Of a stretch of DNA of 64,000 nucleotides, positions 25,987-36,037 are shown piece by piece; position 1 is the first letter of the stretch; each line of letters begins with the position of its first letter. Under the pieces are notes generated by a model. That model did not search any database, was not told the origin of the DNA, and saw only the letters and a program-made list of their open reading frames with translations. The position numbers and the translations under genes were made by a program. The stretch lies in assembly GCA_022820825.1 (NCBI GenBank), contig JAJEEU010000091.1:18898-82897 (forward strand). Direction: 5' to 3'. The stretch is from Vicinamibacteria bacterium (GTDB taxonomy: Bacteria; Acidobacteriota; Vicinamibacteria; Vicinamibacterales; UBA8438).

Positions 25987-27066
25987 CTAGTCGAACGACT
26001 GCTTGAAGCTGTTGATCAGCGTGTGGAAAGTCCGGTCCCGCTTGCACCGCTCGTCGATCTTGCGGATGGAGTGGATGACCGTCGAGTGATGCTTGCCGCC
26101 GAAGCTGCGCCCGATCTCCGGCAGCGAGGTGCGGTGGACGAGCGACTTCGAGAGATACATGGCGATCTGCCGCGGCAGCGTCACCGCCTTCGAGTTGTTG
26201 CGCGACTTCAGGTCGGAAACCTTCAGGTTGTAGTGGCCGGCCACGAGCTTCTGGACCATCTCGATCGTCACGACGCGGTCGTTGTGGCCGATGATGTCGC
26301 GGAGCACCTCTTCGGCGAGCGGCAACGACATGGGCGATCCCGTGAGCGAGGCGTACGCGATCAGCCGAATCAGCGACCCTTCGAGCTCGCGGACGTTCGA
26401 CTTGATGCCGCCGGCTATGTAGAGCGCCACGTCGTCGGGCAGCGGAATGGCCTCGGCTTCCGCCTTCTTCTTCAGAATCGCCATCTTGGTTTCTAGGTCG
26501 GGCGGCTGGATGTCGGCAATCAGGCCCCACTCGAAACGGGATCGCAGCCGCTCCTCGAGCGACGGAATCTGGTGCGGCGGGCAGTCGCTGCTGATCACGA
26601 TCTGCTTCTGCGCGTCGTACAGCGAGTTGAACGTGTGGAAGAACTCGGTCTGGGTGCCTTCCTTGCCGGCCAGGAACTGGATGTCGTCGACGAGCAGGAC
26701 GTCGATGCTGCGGTAACGCGCGCGAAAGTCGAGAATGCGGTCGTAGCGCACCGAGTTGATCATCTCGTTCATGAACCGCTCGGAAGAGATGTACGTCAGC
26801 TTGATATCCGGAAGATGCTGCAGGAGATACTGGCCGATCGCGTGCATGAGGTGCGTCTTGCCCAGTCCCACGCCGCCGTAGAGAAACAGCGGGTTGTACG
26901 AGCGCGACGGCGCCTCGGCGACAGCCAGGGCGGCAGCGTGAGCAAACTGGTTGGACGAGCCGACGACGAAGGAATCGAAGGTATAGCGGGCGCTCAGGCC
27001 CGCCGGGGTGCGTGCGGCGGCTTCCCGGCTGGTCTCGCCAACCGGCCCTTCGGGTTCCGGGATCAT
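25987..27066 (-). CDS. dnaA: Chromosomal replication initiator protein DnaA (domains III-IV; domain I apparently absent)
   Basis: [54 protein letters not shown]+ domain and [19 protein letters not shown] domain IV signature; 359 aa. Confidence 0.96.
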   Translation of the reverse strand: MIPEPEGPVGETSREAAARTPAGLSARYTFDSFVVGSSNQFAHAAALAVAEAPSRSYNPLFLYGGVGLGKTHLMHAIGQYLLQHLPDIKLTYISSERFMNEMINSVRYDRILDFRARYRSIDVLLVDDIQFLAGKEGTQTEFFHTFNSLYDAQKQIVISSDCPPHQIPSLEERLRSRFEWGLIADIQPPDLETKMAILKKKAEAEAIPLPDDVALYIAGGIKSNVRELEGSLIRLIAYASLTGSPMSLPLAEEVLRDIIGHNDRVVTIEMVQKLVAGHYNLKVSDLKSRNNSKAVTLPRQIAMYLSKSLVHRTSLPEIGRSFGGKHHSTVIHSIRKIDERCKRDRTFHTLINSFKQSFD

Positions 27067-27301
27067 GGCCGCGTCACCGATTGTGCGCTCCTGCTCTTTC
27101 TCCGCGGCATGCGCGGGCCATGGTAATCACGCGCAACACCTGTGACGACGGCCGTTCCGCGCGGCGGGCGGCGCTACCCCCTCACGAACCGCGAACGACA
27201 CCCAGGCCCGGGTGCCCTCGCGGCGAATCCGCTTGCCGGTGCCCGCTCAGGCCGCTCGAAACAGCGGATCCAGCCCCAAAACAAGGGCTGTTTCAACATT
27301 T

Positions 27302-27321
27302 TTTTCCACAGGTGTGGAAAA
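27302..27321. promoter_or_regulatory. Inverted pair of DnaA boxes (TTTTCCACA-GG-TGTGGAAAA)
   Basis: Two 9-mers in perfect inverted orientation in dnaA-rpmH intergenic region; each fits TTWTNCACA consensus. Confidence 0.7.
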
Positions 27322-27410
27322 CTGCAACAGGAAGATGCGCGCCTGCCTGGGCGGGAATGTAACATGTTCGTTTCGGGGGCGCAAACGAAAGCGGCCGGCC
27401 GCCGCCGCCG

Positions 27411-27440
27411 TTGACACTGTCTGCGGCCGTTTTCTATGAT
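27411..27440 (+). promoter_or_regulatory. Sigma70-type promoter for rpmH-rnpA operon
   Basis: TTGACA (27411-27416), 18-bp spacer, TATGAT (27435-27440), 36 bp before rpmH ATG. Confidence 0.7.
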
Positions 27441-27475
27441 AGGCGGCTCACAAGTGGTGGGAGACACCGACAGGG

Positions 27476-27613
27476 ATGAAGCGTACATACCAGCCGAACC
27501 GCCGCCGCCGCGCGCGCACGCACGGATTCCGCAAGCGGATGAGCACCAAGAACGGCCGTCTCATCCTGAAGCATCGGCGCGCCAAGGGTCGTAAGCGGCT
27601 GACAGTCTCTTGA
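27476..27613 (+). CDS. rpmH: 50S ribosomal protein L34
   Basis: Translation [45 protein letters not shown]. Confidence 0.97.
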   Translation: MKRTYQPNRRRRARTHGFRKRMSTKNGRLILKHRRAKGRKRLTVS

Positions 27614-27954
27614 TCCATGCGCTGACCCGTCGCGAGCGCCTGCAGCGCCGGCCGGAGTTCCTAGCCGTGCAGCGGCAGGGGTTCCGCACGCGGGGGCGGT
27701 ACCTGACACTGTTCGTCCTGCCGAACCGCCGGGACGTGAGCCGTCTGGGAGTCATCGCAACACGCCGGATGGGCGGAGCGGTTCGCCGCAACCGCCACAA
27801 GCGTCTGGCGCGGGAGCTGTTCCGTCTCAACAAGGGGCCTGGCGGGTTCGACATCGTCGTGCTGCCGCACCGCAGATTCAGCGATGCGCCGTTCCTCACT
27901 CTGCAGGCGGACTATCGGTCCACGCTCCGCCGTGGACAGCGTTCCCATGGCTGA
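27610..27954 (+). CDS. rnpA: Ribonuclease P protein component
   Basis: TTG start overlapping rpmH stop; [20 protein letters not shown]...[20 protein letters not shown]. Confidence 0.93.
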   Translation: MIHALTRRERLQRRPEFLAVQRQGFRTRGRYLTLFVLPNRRDVSRLGVIATRRMGGAVRRNRHKRLARELFRLNKGPGGFDIVVLPHRRFSDAPFLTLQADYRSTLRRGQRSHG

Positions 27955-28240
27955 CGTGCGCCGCGTCGCGGCTTGGCTCGGAGGGCTGCCGGCGGCCGCG
28001 GCGCTGGGGCTCATCGCGGCGTACAAAACCCTCTTTTCACCTCTGTTTACGGGATCGTGCCGCTTCGTGCCGTCGTGCTCGACGTATGCACGGGACGCGG
28101 TGCTGCTGCATGGTGCGCTGAAGGGCGGCTGGCTGGCGCTGCGGCGCCTGGCGCGCTGCCATCCGCTCTGCTCCGGAGGCCTCGACCAGGTGCCGCTCCC
28201 GGCGCGCACTTCCGTTCCGGGTCCGCGCAAGTCGGGCTGA
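27947..28240 (+). CDS. yidD: Membrane protein insertion efficiency factor YidD
   Basis: LIAAYKTLFSPLFTGSCRFVPSCSTYARDAVLLHGALKGGWLALRRLARCHPLCSGGLDQVP. Confidence 0.95.
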   Translation: MADVRRVAAWLGGLPAAAALGLIAAYKTLFSPLFTGSCRFVPSCSTYARDAVLLHGALKGGWLALRRLARCHPLCSGGLDQVPLPARTSVPGPRKSG

Positions 28241-28261
28241 GCGCACACCCACGACGGGACC

Positions 28262-30073
28262 ATGGAGAGAAGGGTTCTACTCGCCGTCTTTCTGTCGTTC
28301 CTGGTGCTGTACATGTACCAGGCGCTCTTCGTGCCGCCGCCGCCGGATGCGCCGCGCGGTGCGGCGGACGGTGCGCCGCCGCCTGCCGCGGAGCCGGCTC
28401 CGTCCGCGCCGGACGCTCCTTCGCAAGCACTGCAACCCGTGCCGCTGGCTGCCGATGAGGAGCAGGACGCGCCGGACGCGGCAGCCGATCCGGCGGCGCC
28501 CGAGCCGGTCATCGGCGACACCGCGGCACGCGAGATCGTGGTGGAGACGGACCATGTCCGCGCCGTGTTCACGAACCGGGGCGCGCAACTGATCAGTTGG
28601 CAGCTCAAGGACTATCTCGACGACGGCGACACCGGTGCGCCGGTCGAGCTGGTGCCGCGGGATCTGCCGGCCGGTTCGCCCGCCCCGTTCGCGGTGGTGC
28701 TCGGCGACGAACGGTTGACGCGCGTTGCGAATGCGGCGCTGTACCGCGCGAGTGCGCAGCGCCTGAGCCCGGTGGAACGCCCGGAAACGCTGACTTTCGA
28801 GTACGAGGACGCGTCCGGACTGCGGGTCCGCAAGACCTTCACGTTCGATCCCGCGGTCGGCCCGTACCAGTTCACCGCGAATGTCGAGGCGTCGGACGGG
28901 GGCCGCCCGCTCAACGCGGTCTTGCGCTGGGGCCCGGCGCTGGGCGGGGTCGAGCGTTCGACTTCCGGCTTCGCGTTTCGCCAGGGGCCGCGCGGCGTCC
29001 TGGAAGGCCGGGTGCTGGAGAACGGCGTCGTGGGCGAGCTTGACGTCTGGCGGCCGGACGCCGGCGACGTGTCGGAGCAGCCGACATACCAGGGTCAGAT
29101 GACCTTCGTCGGGGTGGACAACCACTACTTCCTGGCAGCGGCGCTGCCCGGGGGCCAGGAGGCAACCGTGCAGTACCGCGCGGTGCCGCTTCCCCCGCAA
29201 CCCCCGGACGAGGACCCGCGCGAGCTGATGGCGTTCGACCTGGCGCTGCCCGGCGGGATCGGCGATCTGCCGTTCTACATCGGGCCCAAGGACTTCGACA
29301 TCCTGGAGGCCGCCGATGCCGCGTTGCCGCAGTCGATCGAGTTCGGATTCCTCTCATGGCTGGTGGTGCCGCTGCACCGCTCGCTGAGCTGGGTGCACGC
29401 GGGTGTCGGCAACTGGGGGCTCGCCATCATCATCCTGACGGTGCTGATCAACATCGTGATCTTCCCGCTGCGGCACAAGCAGGTCATCTCCGCGCGGAAG
29501 ATGCAGGAGATTCAGCCGGAGATGAAGGCAATTCAGGAGCGCTACAAGCACCTGAAGGCGACCGATCCGCAGAAGCAGAAGATGAACCAGGAGGTCATGG
29601 CGCTGTACCGCGAGCGCGGCGTCAACCCCGTCAGCGGGTGCCTGCCGCTGCTGGCCACCATGCCGATCCTGTTCGCCTTCTTCCGCTTGCTGTCGATGGC
29701 GATCGAGATGCGCGGCGCGCCGTTCATGCTCTGGATCACGGACCTGTCCGTGCACGACCCGCTCTACGTCACGCCGATCATCATGGGCGGCTCGATGGTG
29801 CTGCAGACCTGGCTGACGCCGGCGCAGGTCGATCCGATGCAGCAGAAGATGATGATGGCCATGCCCGTTGTCTTCACCTTCATGTTTCTCTGGGCGCCGA
29901 GCGGCCTGGTGATCTACTGGCTCACCAGCAACGTGCTGGGGATCGGCCAGCAGGTGATAACCAACCGGGTGATCGGACCGCCGAAGGTGCGCACCGTGCG
30001 GCCGCCGGCGGAGCGGCGGGTGAAGAAAGCGGCGCGCGGCGGCGCGGCCGGGAGGAGCACGACCGGTGGATGA
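28262..30073 (+). CDS. yidC: Membrane protein insertase YidC
   Basis: N-terminal TM, periplasmic domain and C-terminal insertase core NPVSGCLPLLATMPILFAFFRLLSMAIEMRGAPFMLWITDLSVHDP. Confidence 0.96.
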   Translation: MERRVLLAVFLSFLVLYMYQALFVPPPPDAPRGAADGAPPPAAEPAPSAPDAPSQALQPVPLAADEEQDAPDAAADPAAPEPVIGDTAAREIVVETDHVRAVFTNRGAQLISWQLKDYLDDGDTGAPVELVPRDLPAGSPAPFAVVLGDERLTRVANAALYRASAQRLSPVERPETLTFEYEDASGLRVRKTFTFDPAVGPYQFTANVEASDGGRPLNAVLRWGPALGGVERSTSGFAFRQGPRGVLEGRVLENGVVGELDVWRPDAGDVSEQPTYQGQMTFVGVDNHYFLAAALPGGQEATVQYRAVPLPPQPPDEDPRELMAFDLALPGGIGDLPFYIGPKDFDILEAADAALPQSIEFGFLSWLVVPLHRSLSWVHAGVGNWGLAIIILTVLINIVIFPLRHKQVISARKMQEIQPEMKAIQERYKHLKATDPQKQKMNQEVMALYRERGVNPVSGCLPLLATMPILFAFFRLLSMAIEMRGAPFMLWITDLSVHDPLYVTPIIMGGSMVLQTWLTPAQVDPMQQKMMMAMPVVFTFMFLWAPSGLVIYWLTSNVLGIGQQVITNRVIGPPKVRTVRPPAERRVKKAARGGAAGRSTTGG

Positions 30074-30527
30074 TGAGCTGAACGGACAACTCGAGCAGTT
30101 CGTGCAGGCGGTGACGGACGCGATGGGGCTGGACCTGGATGTCTCGGTCGAGCCGATCGAAGACGGCACGCGCATCGTGATCGCCGGGGACGGCTGCGAT
30201 GTCTTCGTCCGCCGCCGCGCCGCGGCGCTCGACGCGCTGCAGCATCTCGTGAATGCGGCCTTCCGGCGGCAGCACCCGCGCCGCCACATCGTCGTGGACT
30301 GCCTCGACTACCGCAAGGGCAAGGACGCGGAGCTGCAGGAAACCGCCGTGCTGCTCGCCGGGCGCGCGCGGGAGACGGGCGAGCCCCAGGAGATCGGCCC
30401 CCTCAACCCGTACGCCCGGCGCATCGTGCACCTGGCCGTCGCCGCGGAGCCCGACGTGTCGTCGGAAAGCAGCGGCGACGCGTTCATGAAGACCGTCGTG
30501 ATCACGGCGAATGCGCCGGGCCACTGA
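30066..30527 (+). CDS. jag: Jag/SpoIIIJ-associated R3H-domain RNA-binding protein
   Basis: GTG start; R3H-like C-terminus INPYARRIVHLAVA region (LNPYARRIVHLAVAAEPDVSSESSGDAFMKTVVI); position after yidC. Confidence 0.82.
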   Translation: MDDELNGQLEQFVQAVTDAMGLDLDVSVEPIEDGTRIVIAGDGCDVFVRRRAAALDALQHLVNAAFRRQHPRRHIVVDCLDYRKGKDAELQETAVLLAGRARETGEPQEIGPLNPYARRIVHLAVAAEPDVSSESSGDAFMKTVVITANAPGH

Positions 30528-30547
30528 CGTGAGCAGTCCTCCAGGGC

Positions 30548-31912
30548 ATGTACTCACCCGACGACACGATCGTCGCGGTGGCCACGCCCCCCGGCCGGGG
30601 CGGCATCGGGGTGGTGCGCGTCAGCGGTCCTGCGGCCGCCGCCGCTGCCGGCGCGATCCTGCGCGCCGGGCATGACCTGCAGCCGCGGCGCGCCACGCTC
30701 ACGTCGGTAGTCGGCGCCCCGGACCTGGAGCGTGCGCTGGACCAGGTGGTCGCCACCTACTTTCCCGCTCCCGCGTCGTATACCGGCGAGGACGTAGTCG
30801 AGATCAGCGGCCACGGCAGCCCGGTGCTGCTGCGGCAGATCGTAGAAGCCGTCGTCCGCGCCGGCGCACGCCTGGCGGAGCCGGGCGAGTTCACCCTGCG
30901 GGCGTTCCTCAACGGCCGGATGGACCTCGTGCAGGCCGAGGCGGTGGCCGATCTGATCGAGGCCGTCACTCCGCTCCAGGCGCGCGTCGCCTTCGACCAG
31001 TTGGAGGGCACCGTCACCGCGGCGATCGGTGCGATCGACGCCGCGCTGTTCGACCTCAGCGCGCGGCTGGAGGCCTCCATCGATTTTCCGGAAGAGGGCT
31101 ACCACTTCGCGGAGCCCGCCGCGGTCGCCGCGGAGACGCGGTCGCTGCAGCAGCGGGCGCAGGCGCTGCTGGCCGGGGCCCGCGCGGGCCGGCTGGTGCG
31201 TGAAGGGCGCCAAGTCGTCATCCTCGGCAAGCCGAACGTAGGCAAGTCCACCCTTTTCAACCGGTTGCTGGGTGCGCCGCGCGCGATCGTCACCGACGTG
31301 CCCGGCACGACCCGCGACCTGCTGACAGAAACTGCCGAGGTCGAAGGCCTGCCGTTGACGCTGGTCGACACCGCCGGCATCCGGCGGACGGCCGACGCCG
31401 TCGAGTCGGAAGGCGTTGCCCGCGCGCGAGGCGCGCTCCAGGTGGCCGCCGCCGTGCTGCTCGTGCTCGACCGCTCCCGGCCGCTGGACGACGAAGACCT
31501 GGCATTGCTGCACGAGACGGCCGCCGCCGACCGGGTCATCGTCGTCAACAAGGCGGATCGGCCGCCGGTCTGGGACGCCGCGGATCTCCAGGACGCCGGA
31601 CCGCGCGTGACCGTGTCGCTGCGCGACGAAGCCGACCCGGCGGGCGTGCGCCGGGCGCTGGCGGAGCTGCTGTGGGCCGGCGAGCCGTTGCGCGATACGC
31701 CGACGCTCTCGAACCTGCGCCATATCGTTCTCGTGGAGCGCGCGGCGGCGGCGCTGGCGCGCGCGGCGGATGCCGCGGATGCGGCAGCGCCGGAGGAGCT
31801 GCTTCTGGCGGACCTGCAGGACGCGCGCGCGGCGCTGGAGGAGGTCACCGGCAAGCGCACCGCGGACGACGTGCTGCAGCGCATATTCACCCGCTTCTGC
31901 ATCGGAAAATAG
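30548..31912 (+). CDS. mnmE: tRNA uridine-5-carboxymethylaminomethyl(34) synthesis GTPase MnmE
   Basis: DTIVAVATPPGRGGIGVVRVSG, GKPNVGKSTLFNRLLGAPRAIVTDVPGTTRD, C-terminal RFCIGK. Confidence 0.97.
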   Translation: MYSPDDTIVAVATPPGRGGIGVVRVSGPAAAAAAGAILRAGHDLQPRRATLTSVVGAPDLERALDQVVATYFPAPASYTGEDVVEISGHGSPVLLRQIVEAVVRAGARLAEPGEFTLRAFLNGRMDLVQAEAVADLIEAVTPLQARVAFDQLEGTVTAAIGAIDAALFDLSARLEASIDFPEEGYHFAEPAAVAAETRSLQQRAQALLAGARAGRLVREGRQVVILGKPNVGKSTLFNRLLGAPRAIVTDVPGTTRDLLTETAEVEGLPLTLVDTAGIRRTADAVESEGVARARGALQVAAAVLLVLDRSRPLDDEDLALLHETAAADRVIVVNKADRPPVWDAADLQDAGPRVTVSLRDEADPAGVRRALAELLWAGEPLRDTPTLSNLRHIVLVERAAAALARAADAADAAAPEELLLADLQDARAALEEVTGKRTADDVLQRIFTRFCIGK

Positions 31913-31915
31913 GGC

Positions 31916-33808
31916 ATGGACCAGTACGACGTCATCGTCGTCGGGGCCGGGCATGCCGGTTGTGAGGCGGCGTACGCCGCGGCGCGGATCGGCGCGCGCG
32001 TCGGCCTCTGCACGCTGTCCGACGCCACGGTGGCGCACATGCCGTGCAACCCTGCGGTCGGCGGCACCGCCAAGGGACACCTGGTGCGCGAGATCGATGC
32101 GCTCGGCGGCCTGATGGGCCTGGCCATCGATGCCGTCGGCATCCAGTTCAAGCTGCTCAACCTCAGCCGCGGGCCGGCGGTGTGGTCGCCGCGCGCACAG
32201 GCGGACAAGAAGCTGTACGGCGCGTGGATGAAGCAGGCGCTGGACCGCGAGCCGGGGCTCGACTGGATCATCGGGCGGGCGGGACGCATCCTGGTGGAGC
32301 GCGGCCGCGTCGCCGGCGTCGCCCTCGAAGAAGGCGGGCGTATAGGCTGCCGGGCGGTCGTGGTCACGACCGGCACGTTCCTCAACGGCTTGATCCATGT
32401 CGGCCCCGAAACGCGCGCGGCCGGCCGTGCGGGGGAGCCGGCTTCCCACGCGCTGGCGGAGTCGCTCAAGTCGCTCGGGTTCCGGTGGGGCAGGCTCAAG
32501 ACCGGCACCCCGCCGCGGCTCGACCGCCGCAGCATCGACTTCAGCCGCTTCGAGCCGGCGCCGGGCGACGAGCCGCCGGTGCCGTTCTCGTTCATGACGG
32601 AGGCGATCGACCGCCCGCAGGTGCTGTGCCACCTGCTGTACACGACCGGTCGGGTGGCGGACATCGTGCGGCGCCACATCGGCCGGTCACCGCTCTACAA
32701 CGGCCAGATCTCCGGTATCGGACCGCGCTACTGCCCATCGCTCGAGGACAAGATCATGCGCTTCCCGGACCGGGAGCGGCATCAGATATTCCTGGAGCCG
32801 GAAGGGCTCGACGTCGACGAGACCTACGTGAACGGCTACTCCATGAGCCTGCCGCGCGACGTGCAGGCGGAGCTCGTCCGCGCCCTGCCGGGCCTCGAGG
32901 ACGCCGTCATGCTGCGGCCCGGCTATGCCGTCGAGTACGACTTCGTGCAACCGACCGAGCTCTACCCCACCTTCGAGACCAAGCGCATCGGCGGCCTGTT
33001 CCTCGCGGGGCAGGTGAACGGCACCTCCGGCTACGAGGAGGCTGCGGCGCAGGGGCTGCTCGCCGGCATCAACGCGGTCCGGCGCACGCGCGGGCGCGAG
33101 CCGCTGGTGATTGGCCGCGACGAGGCGTATACCGGGGTGCTCGCCGACGACCTGACCACGCGCGGTTGCCTGGAGCCGTACCGCATGTTCACGTCGCGCG
33201 CCGAGCACCGGCTGCTGCTGCGCATCGACAACGCCGATCTGCGGCTGACGCCGCGGGGCCGGGAGGTCGGCCTGGTGTCTGACGCACGCTGGGCCCGGTT
33301 CGAGCGGCGGCGGGAGCGCTACGAGCGGAACCGCGCCCGGGTGCGGCGGACGACGGTGGCGCTGGACGGCGGCAAGCGGCTGCGCGCCGCCCAGGCGCTG
33401 CGGCGGCCCGAGGTCCGGTTGGAGCGGTTGGCCGCCCAGGGCGGCCTGGCGCTCGAGATCGCCCCGGGCGAGCGGCATATCGACCTGGCGAGCGTGGAGA
33501 CGGAGTTCAAGTATGCCGGCTACCTGGACCGGCAGCAGGCGGCCATCGCCCGCGCGCGCCGGCAGGAAGGCCTGCGCATCCCCGGCGACTTCCGCTACGC
33601 CGGCGTGCCGGGGCTGTCGCGCGAGATGGTCGAGCGGCTCAGCGCCACGCGGCCGGCCACGCTCGGTCAGGCGGCGCGGGTGCCGGGGGTGACGCCGGCG
33701 GCCGTCGCGGTGATCGGCGCCCACGTCGGTCGCGGCGCGGGTTCAGGCCCGCATGCCGCGGCGCCGGCGCCGACCCCCGGGGAGAACCGGCAGCCGACCA
33801 GCACGTGA
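31916..33808 (+). CDS. mnmG: tRNA uridine-5-carboxymethylaminomethyl(34) synthesis enzyme MnmG
   Basis: [65 protein letters not shown]. Confidence 0.97.
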   Translation: MDQYDVIVVGAGHAGCEAAYAAARIGARVGLCTLSDATVAHMPCNPAVGGTAKGHLVREIDALGGLMGLAIDAVGIQFKLLNLSRGPAVWSPRAQADKKLYGAWMKQALDREPGLDWIIGRAGRILVERGRVAGVALEEGGRIGCRAVVVTTGTFLNGLIHVGPETRAAGRAGEPASHALAESLKSLGFRWGRLKTGTPPRLDRRSIDFSRFEPAPGDEPPVPFSFMTEAIDRPQVLCHLLYTTGRVADIVRRHIGRSPLYNGQISGIGPRYCPSLEDKIMRFPDRERHQIFLEPEGLDVDETYVNGYSMSLPRDVQAELVRALPGLEDAVMLRPGYAVEYDFVQPTELYPTFETKRIGGLFLAGQVNGTSGYEEAAAQGLLAGINAVRRTRGREPLVIGRDEAYTGVLADDLTTRGCLEPYRMFTSRAEHRLLLRIDNADLRLTPRGREVGLVSDARWARFERRRERYERNRARVRRTTVALDGGKRLRAAQALRRPEVRLERLAAQGGLALEIAPGERHIDLASVETEFKYAGYLDRQQAAIARARRQEGLRIPGDFRYAGVPGLSREMVERLSATRPATLGQAARVPGVTPAAVAVIGAHVGRGAGSGPHAAAPAPTPGENRQPTST

Positions 33809-34494
33809 CCCGCGAACATGGGAAATCCGGTGCGCTGCAGCACCGCGAGGCGCTGACAACCCGTCTCCGCGGGCGAGCGGCCGTGGCGGGCGTGAAGCTG
33901 GAGCCGGTGCTGGCGGGCCGGTTGGCCGCCTACGTCGAGCTGCTGCAGCGCTGGAATGCACGTCTGAACCTGACCGCGCTGGACGCCGGCGACCATGGCC
34001 TCGACCGCTTGGTGATCGAGCCTCTGGCGGCGGCGCGGCACGTGCCGCGTGCGGCCGTAAAGATGATCGACATCGGTTCGGGCGGCGGATCACCCGCGAT
34101 CCCGTTGCGCATGGAGCTGAGCGGCGCACGGCTGGTGATGGTCGAAGCGCGCCAACGCAAGGCGGCGTTTCTCCGCGAGGCCGTACGCCGGCTCGAGCTC
34201 GCGGACTGCACGGTAGAGACCGGACGTTTCGAAACGCTCGCGTCGCGGCCGGACCTGCAACAGGCGTTCGACCTGTTGACGGTGCGCGGCGTCCGGATCG
34301 GAGCGGAGGAGCTGCAACGGCTGGAGAAATTCGTGGCGCCGGGCGGTCAGCTCTTCCTGTTCCGGAGTGGAACGACCGAAGACCTACCGGCGGCAATACC
34401 GCAACCTCTCGAACGGCGCGCAGAACGGCCGCTGGTCGAAAGCCTGGGCAGCCGGCTCGTGGTGTTGGGCAAGATGTCGCGGAAGAACGAATAA
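33805..34494 (+). CDS. rsmG: 16S rRNA (guanine(527)-N(7))-methyltransferase
   Basis: [34 protein letters not shown]; location after mnmG. Confidence 0.93.
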   Translation: MTREHGKSGALQHREALTTRLRGRAAVAGVKLEPVLAGRLAAYVELLQRWNARLNLTALDAGDHGLDRLVIEPLAAARHVPRAAVKMIDIGSGGGSPAIPLRMELSGARLVMVEARQRKAAFLREAVRRLELADCTVETGRFETLASRPDLQQAFDLLTVRGVRIGAEELQRLEKFVAPGGQLFLFRSGTTEDLPAAIPQPLERRAERPLVESLGSRLVVLGKMSRKNE

Positions 34495-34544
34495 GAAGCG
34501 AAACAGGACGCGCCGGGGGCAACGCCTCGCGCAAGGCGGCCGGA

Positions 34545-35117
34545 CTACGCGAGAGCGCCCGCGCCGGTCTCGATCTGCGGAAAGTCGTCGCGGCTGTACA
34601 GGGCGGCGTAGTGCGGCACGTGTGCGCGTATCGTGGCGGCGCCCCCGTCCTGGCGATCGACGAGCGCGATGACGCCGGCGACCTCGCAGCCGGCGCTGCG
34701 CGCCTCTTCCACCGCCTTGAGCGCCGATTTCCCGCTGGTCACGACGTCCTCGACGATCACGACGCGCGTACCGGGCGGCGGAGGATTCTCGATCAGCCGC
34801 CGGGTGCCGTGCGACTTCGGCTGCTTCCGGACGTAGAAGCCGTCCAGCGCGCGACCTTGAGCGAACGCCCGCAGCATCACCGCCCCGATTATGGGATCTG
34901 CCCCATGCGTCAGGCCGCCGACCGCCGCAACGCCGCCTGGCACCGCGTCGAGCGCCTTGACGAACGCGTCGCCGACCAGCGGCGCCCCGGCGGCGCTGAG
35001 GGTCACGGGCTTGCAGTCGAAGTAGAAGCTGGACACCTTTCCCGAGCTCAACGTTATGCGCTGGCCGGTGTGGAGCGCCCGCTCGGCGAGCAGCGTCCAA
35101 AGGGGGTCTCGGGACAT
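34545..35117 (-). CDS. pyrE: Orotate phosphoribosyltransferase
   Basis: VVIVEDVVTSGKSALKAVEEARSAG PRPP-binding motif; SGKVSSFYFDCKPVTL. Confidence 0.93.
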   Translation of the reverse strand: MSRDPLWTLLAERALHTGQRITLSSGKVSSFYFDCKPVTLSAAGAPLVGDAFVKALDAVPGGVAAVGGLTHGADPIIGAVMLRAFAQGRALDGFYVRKQPKSHGTRRLIENPPPPGTRVVIVEDVVTSGKSALKAVEEARSAGCEVAGVIALVDRQDGGAATIRAHVPHYAALYSRDDFPQIETGAGALA

Positions 35118-35191
35118 CGGCAGATACCTTTCAGGAAGCGCGCAGGAGCAACGAGTCAGCGTGCTATTATCCATCACTGTGGCAGCCTGCG

Positions 35192-35962
35192 GTGGCCGCC
35201 GCAGCGGAGGCTGGTCAAACGAGCATTGACGCGGGGGAGCGGCTCATCGTCGCTCTCGACTTCCCCAACGATCCACAAGATCCCAGACGCAGTATCGAGC
35301 CGGAGGACGCGTATCGCCTCGTCGATACGCTCGGCGACGCGGTGAAGTGCGTCAAGGTGGGGTGGGGGCTGTACCTCGCCGGTCACGATACCGTGGTGCG
35401 CGGGTTGCGGGAGCGCGGGAAGCGGGTTTTTCTCGACCTGAAGTTCGGCGACATCGGCGAGACGATCAAGCGGCTCGTGGCGGTGGCGGTGCGCAGCGGC
35501 GTGGAGCTGACGACCGTCAACACGACGTTCCAGACGATTCGGTCCGCCGTTGAGGCGGCGCGCGGATCGCAGTTGCGGATTCTGACGCTGACCGTGCTCA
35601 CGAGCCTTGACGAGTCGGACCTGCGCGAGCAGGGAATCAGCATGTCCGTGCAGGAGCTCGTGCTCCATAGAGCCCGCAAGGCACAGGAAGTGGGGTGCCA
35701 CGGCGTGGTGGCGTCGGGCCGGGAGGCGCGGGCGATCCGGGAAATGGCGGGCCCGGATTTCCTCATCGTCACACCGGGGATCCGACCCGGCGGAGCCGGG
35801 GACGACGACCACAAGCGGGCGAGCACGCCCGCGGCCGCGATCGAGTCGGGCGCAGACTACCTCGTGGTCGGCCGCCCGATCACGCTGGCGGCCGATCCCC
35901 GGCGCGTCGCCGACGGCATTCTCGAGGAAATGCAAACGGCGTTCGATCGCCGCACGGCTTGA
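35192..35962 (+). CDS. pyrF: Orotidine 5'-phosphate decarboxylase
   Basis: LIVALDFPN, VFLDLKFGDIGETIKRLV, TPGIRPGGAGDDDHKRASTPAAAIESGADYLVVGRPIT. Confidence 0.94.
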   Translation: MAAAAEAGQTSIDAGERLIVALDFPNDPQDPRRSIEPEDAYRLVDTLGDAVKCVKVGWGLYLAGHDTVVRGLRERGKRVFLDLKFGDIGETIKRLVAVAVRSGVELTTVNTTFQTIRSAVEAARGSQLRILTLTVLTSLDESDLREQGISMSVQELVLHRARKAQEVGCHGVVASGREARAIREMAGPDFLIVTPGIRPGGAGDDDHKRASTPAAAIESGADYLVVGRPITLAADPRRVADGILEEMQTAFDRRTA

Positions 35963-35973
35963 CGCGTCTTGCA

Positions 35974-35989
35974 TGTTCCACGTGGAACA
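35974..35989. promoter_or_regulatory. parS: parS centromere site 1
   Basis: Perfect 16-bp palindrome TGTTCCACGTGGAACA just upstream of parA. Confidence 0.93.
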
Positions 35990-36010
35990 CAACCGCTGCG
36001 TGCGCGGCGT

Positions 36011-36026
36011 TGTTCCACGTGGAACA
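36011..36026. promoter_or_regulatory. parS: parS centromere site 2
   Basis: Second identical TGTTCCACGTGGAACA, 37 bp start-to-start from site 1. Confidence 0.93.
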
Positions 36027-36037
36027 CCTGGTGGAAT

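Noticed and set aside
30554-32677. 707-aa minus-strand ORF
   Set aside because: Antisense to mnmE/mnmG; shadow ORF
34495-34544. Rho-independent terminator between rsmG and pyrE
   Set aside because: Some GC-rich self-complementarity (cgcctcgcgcaaggcg) but no T-tract on either side; evidence too weak
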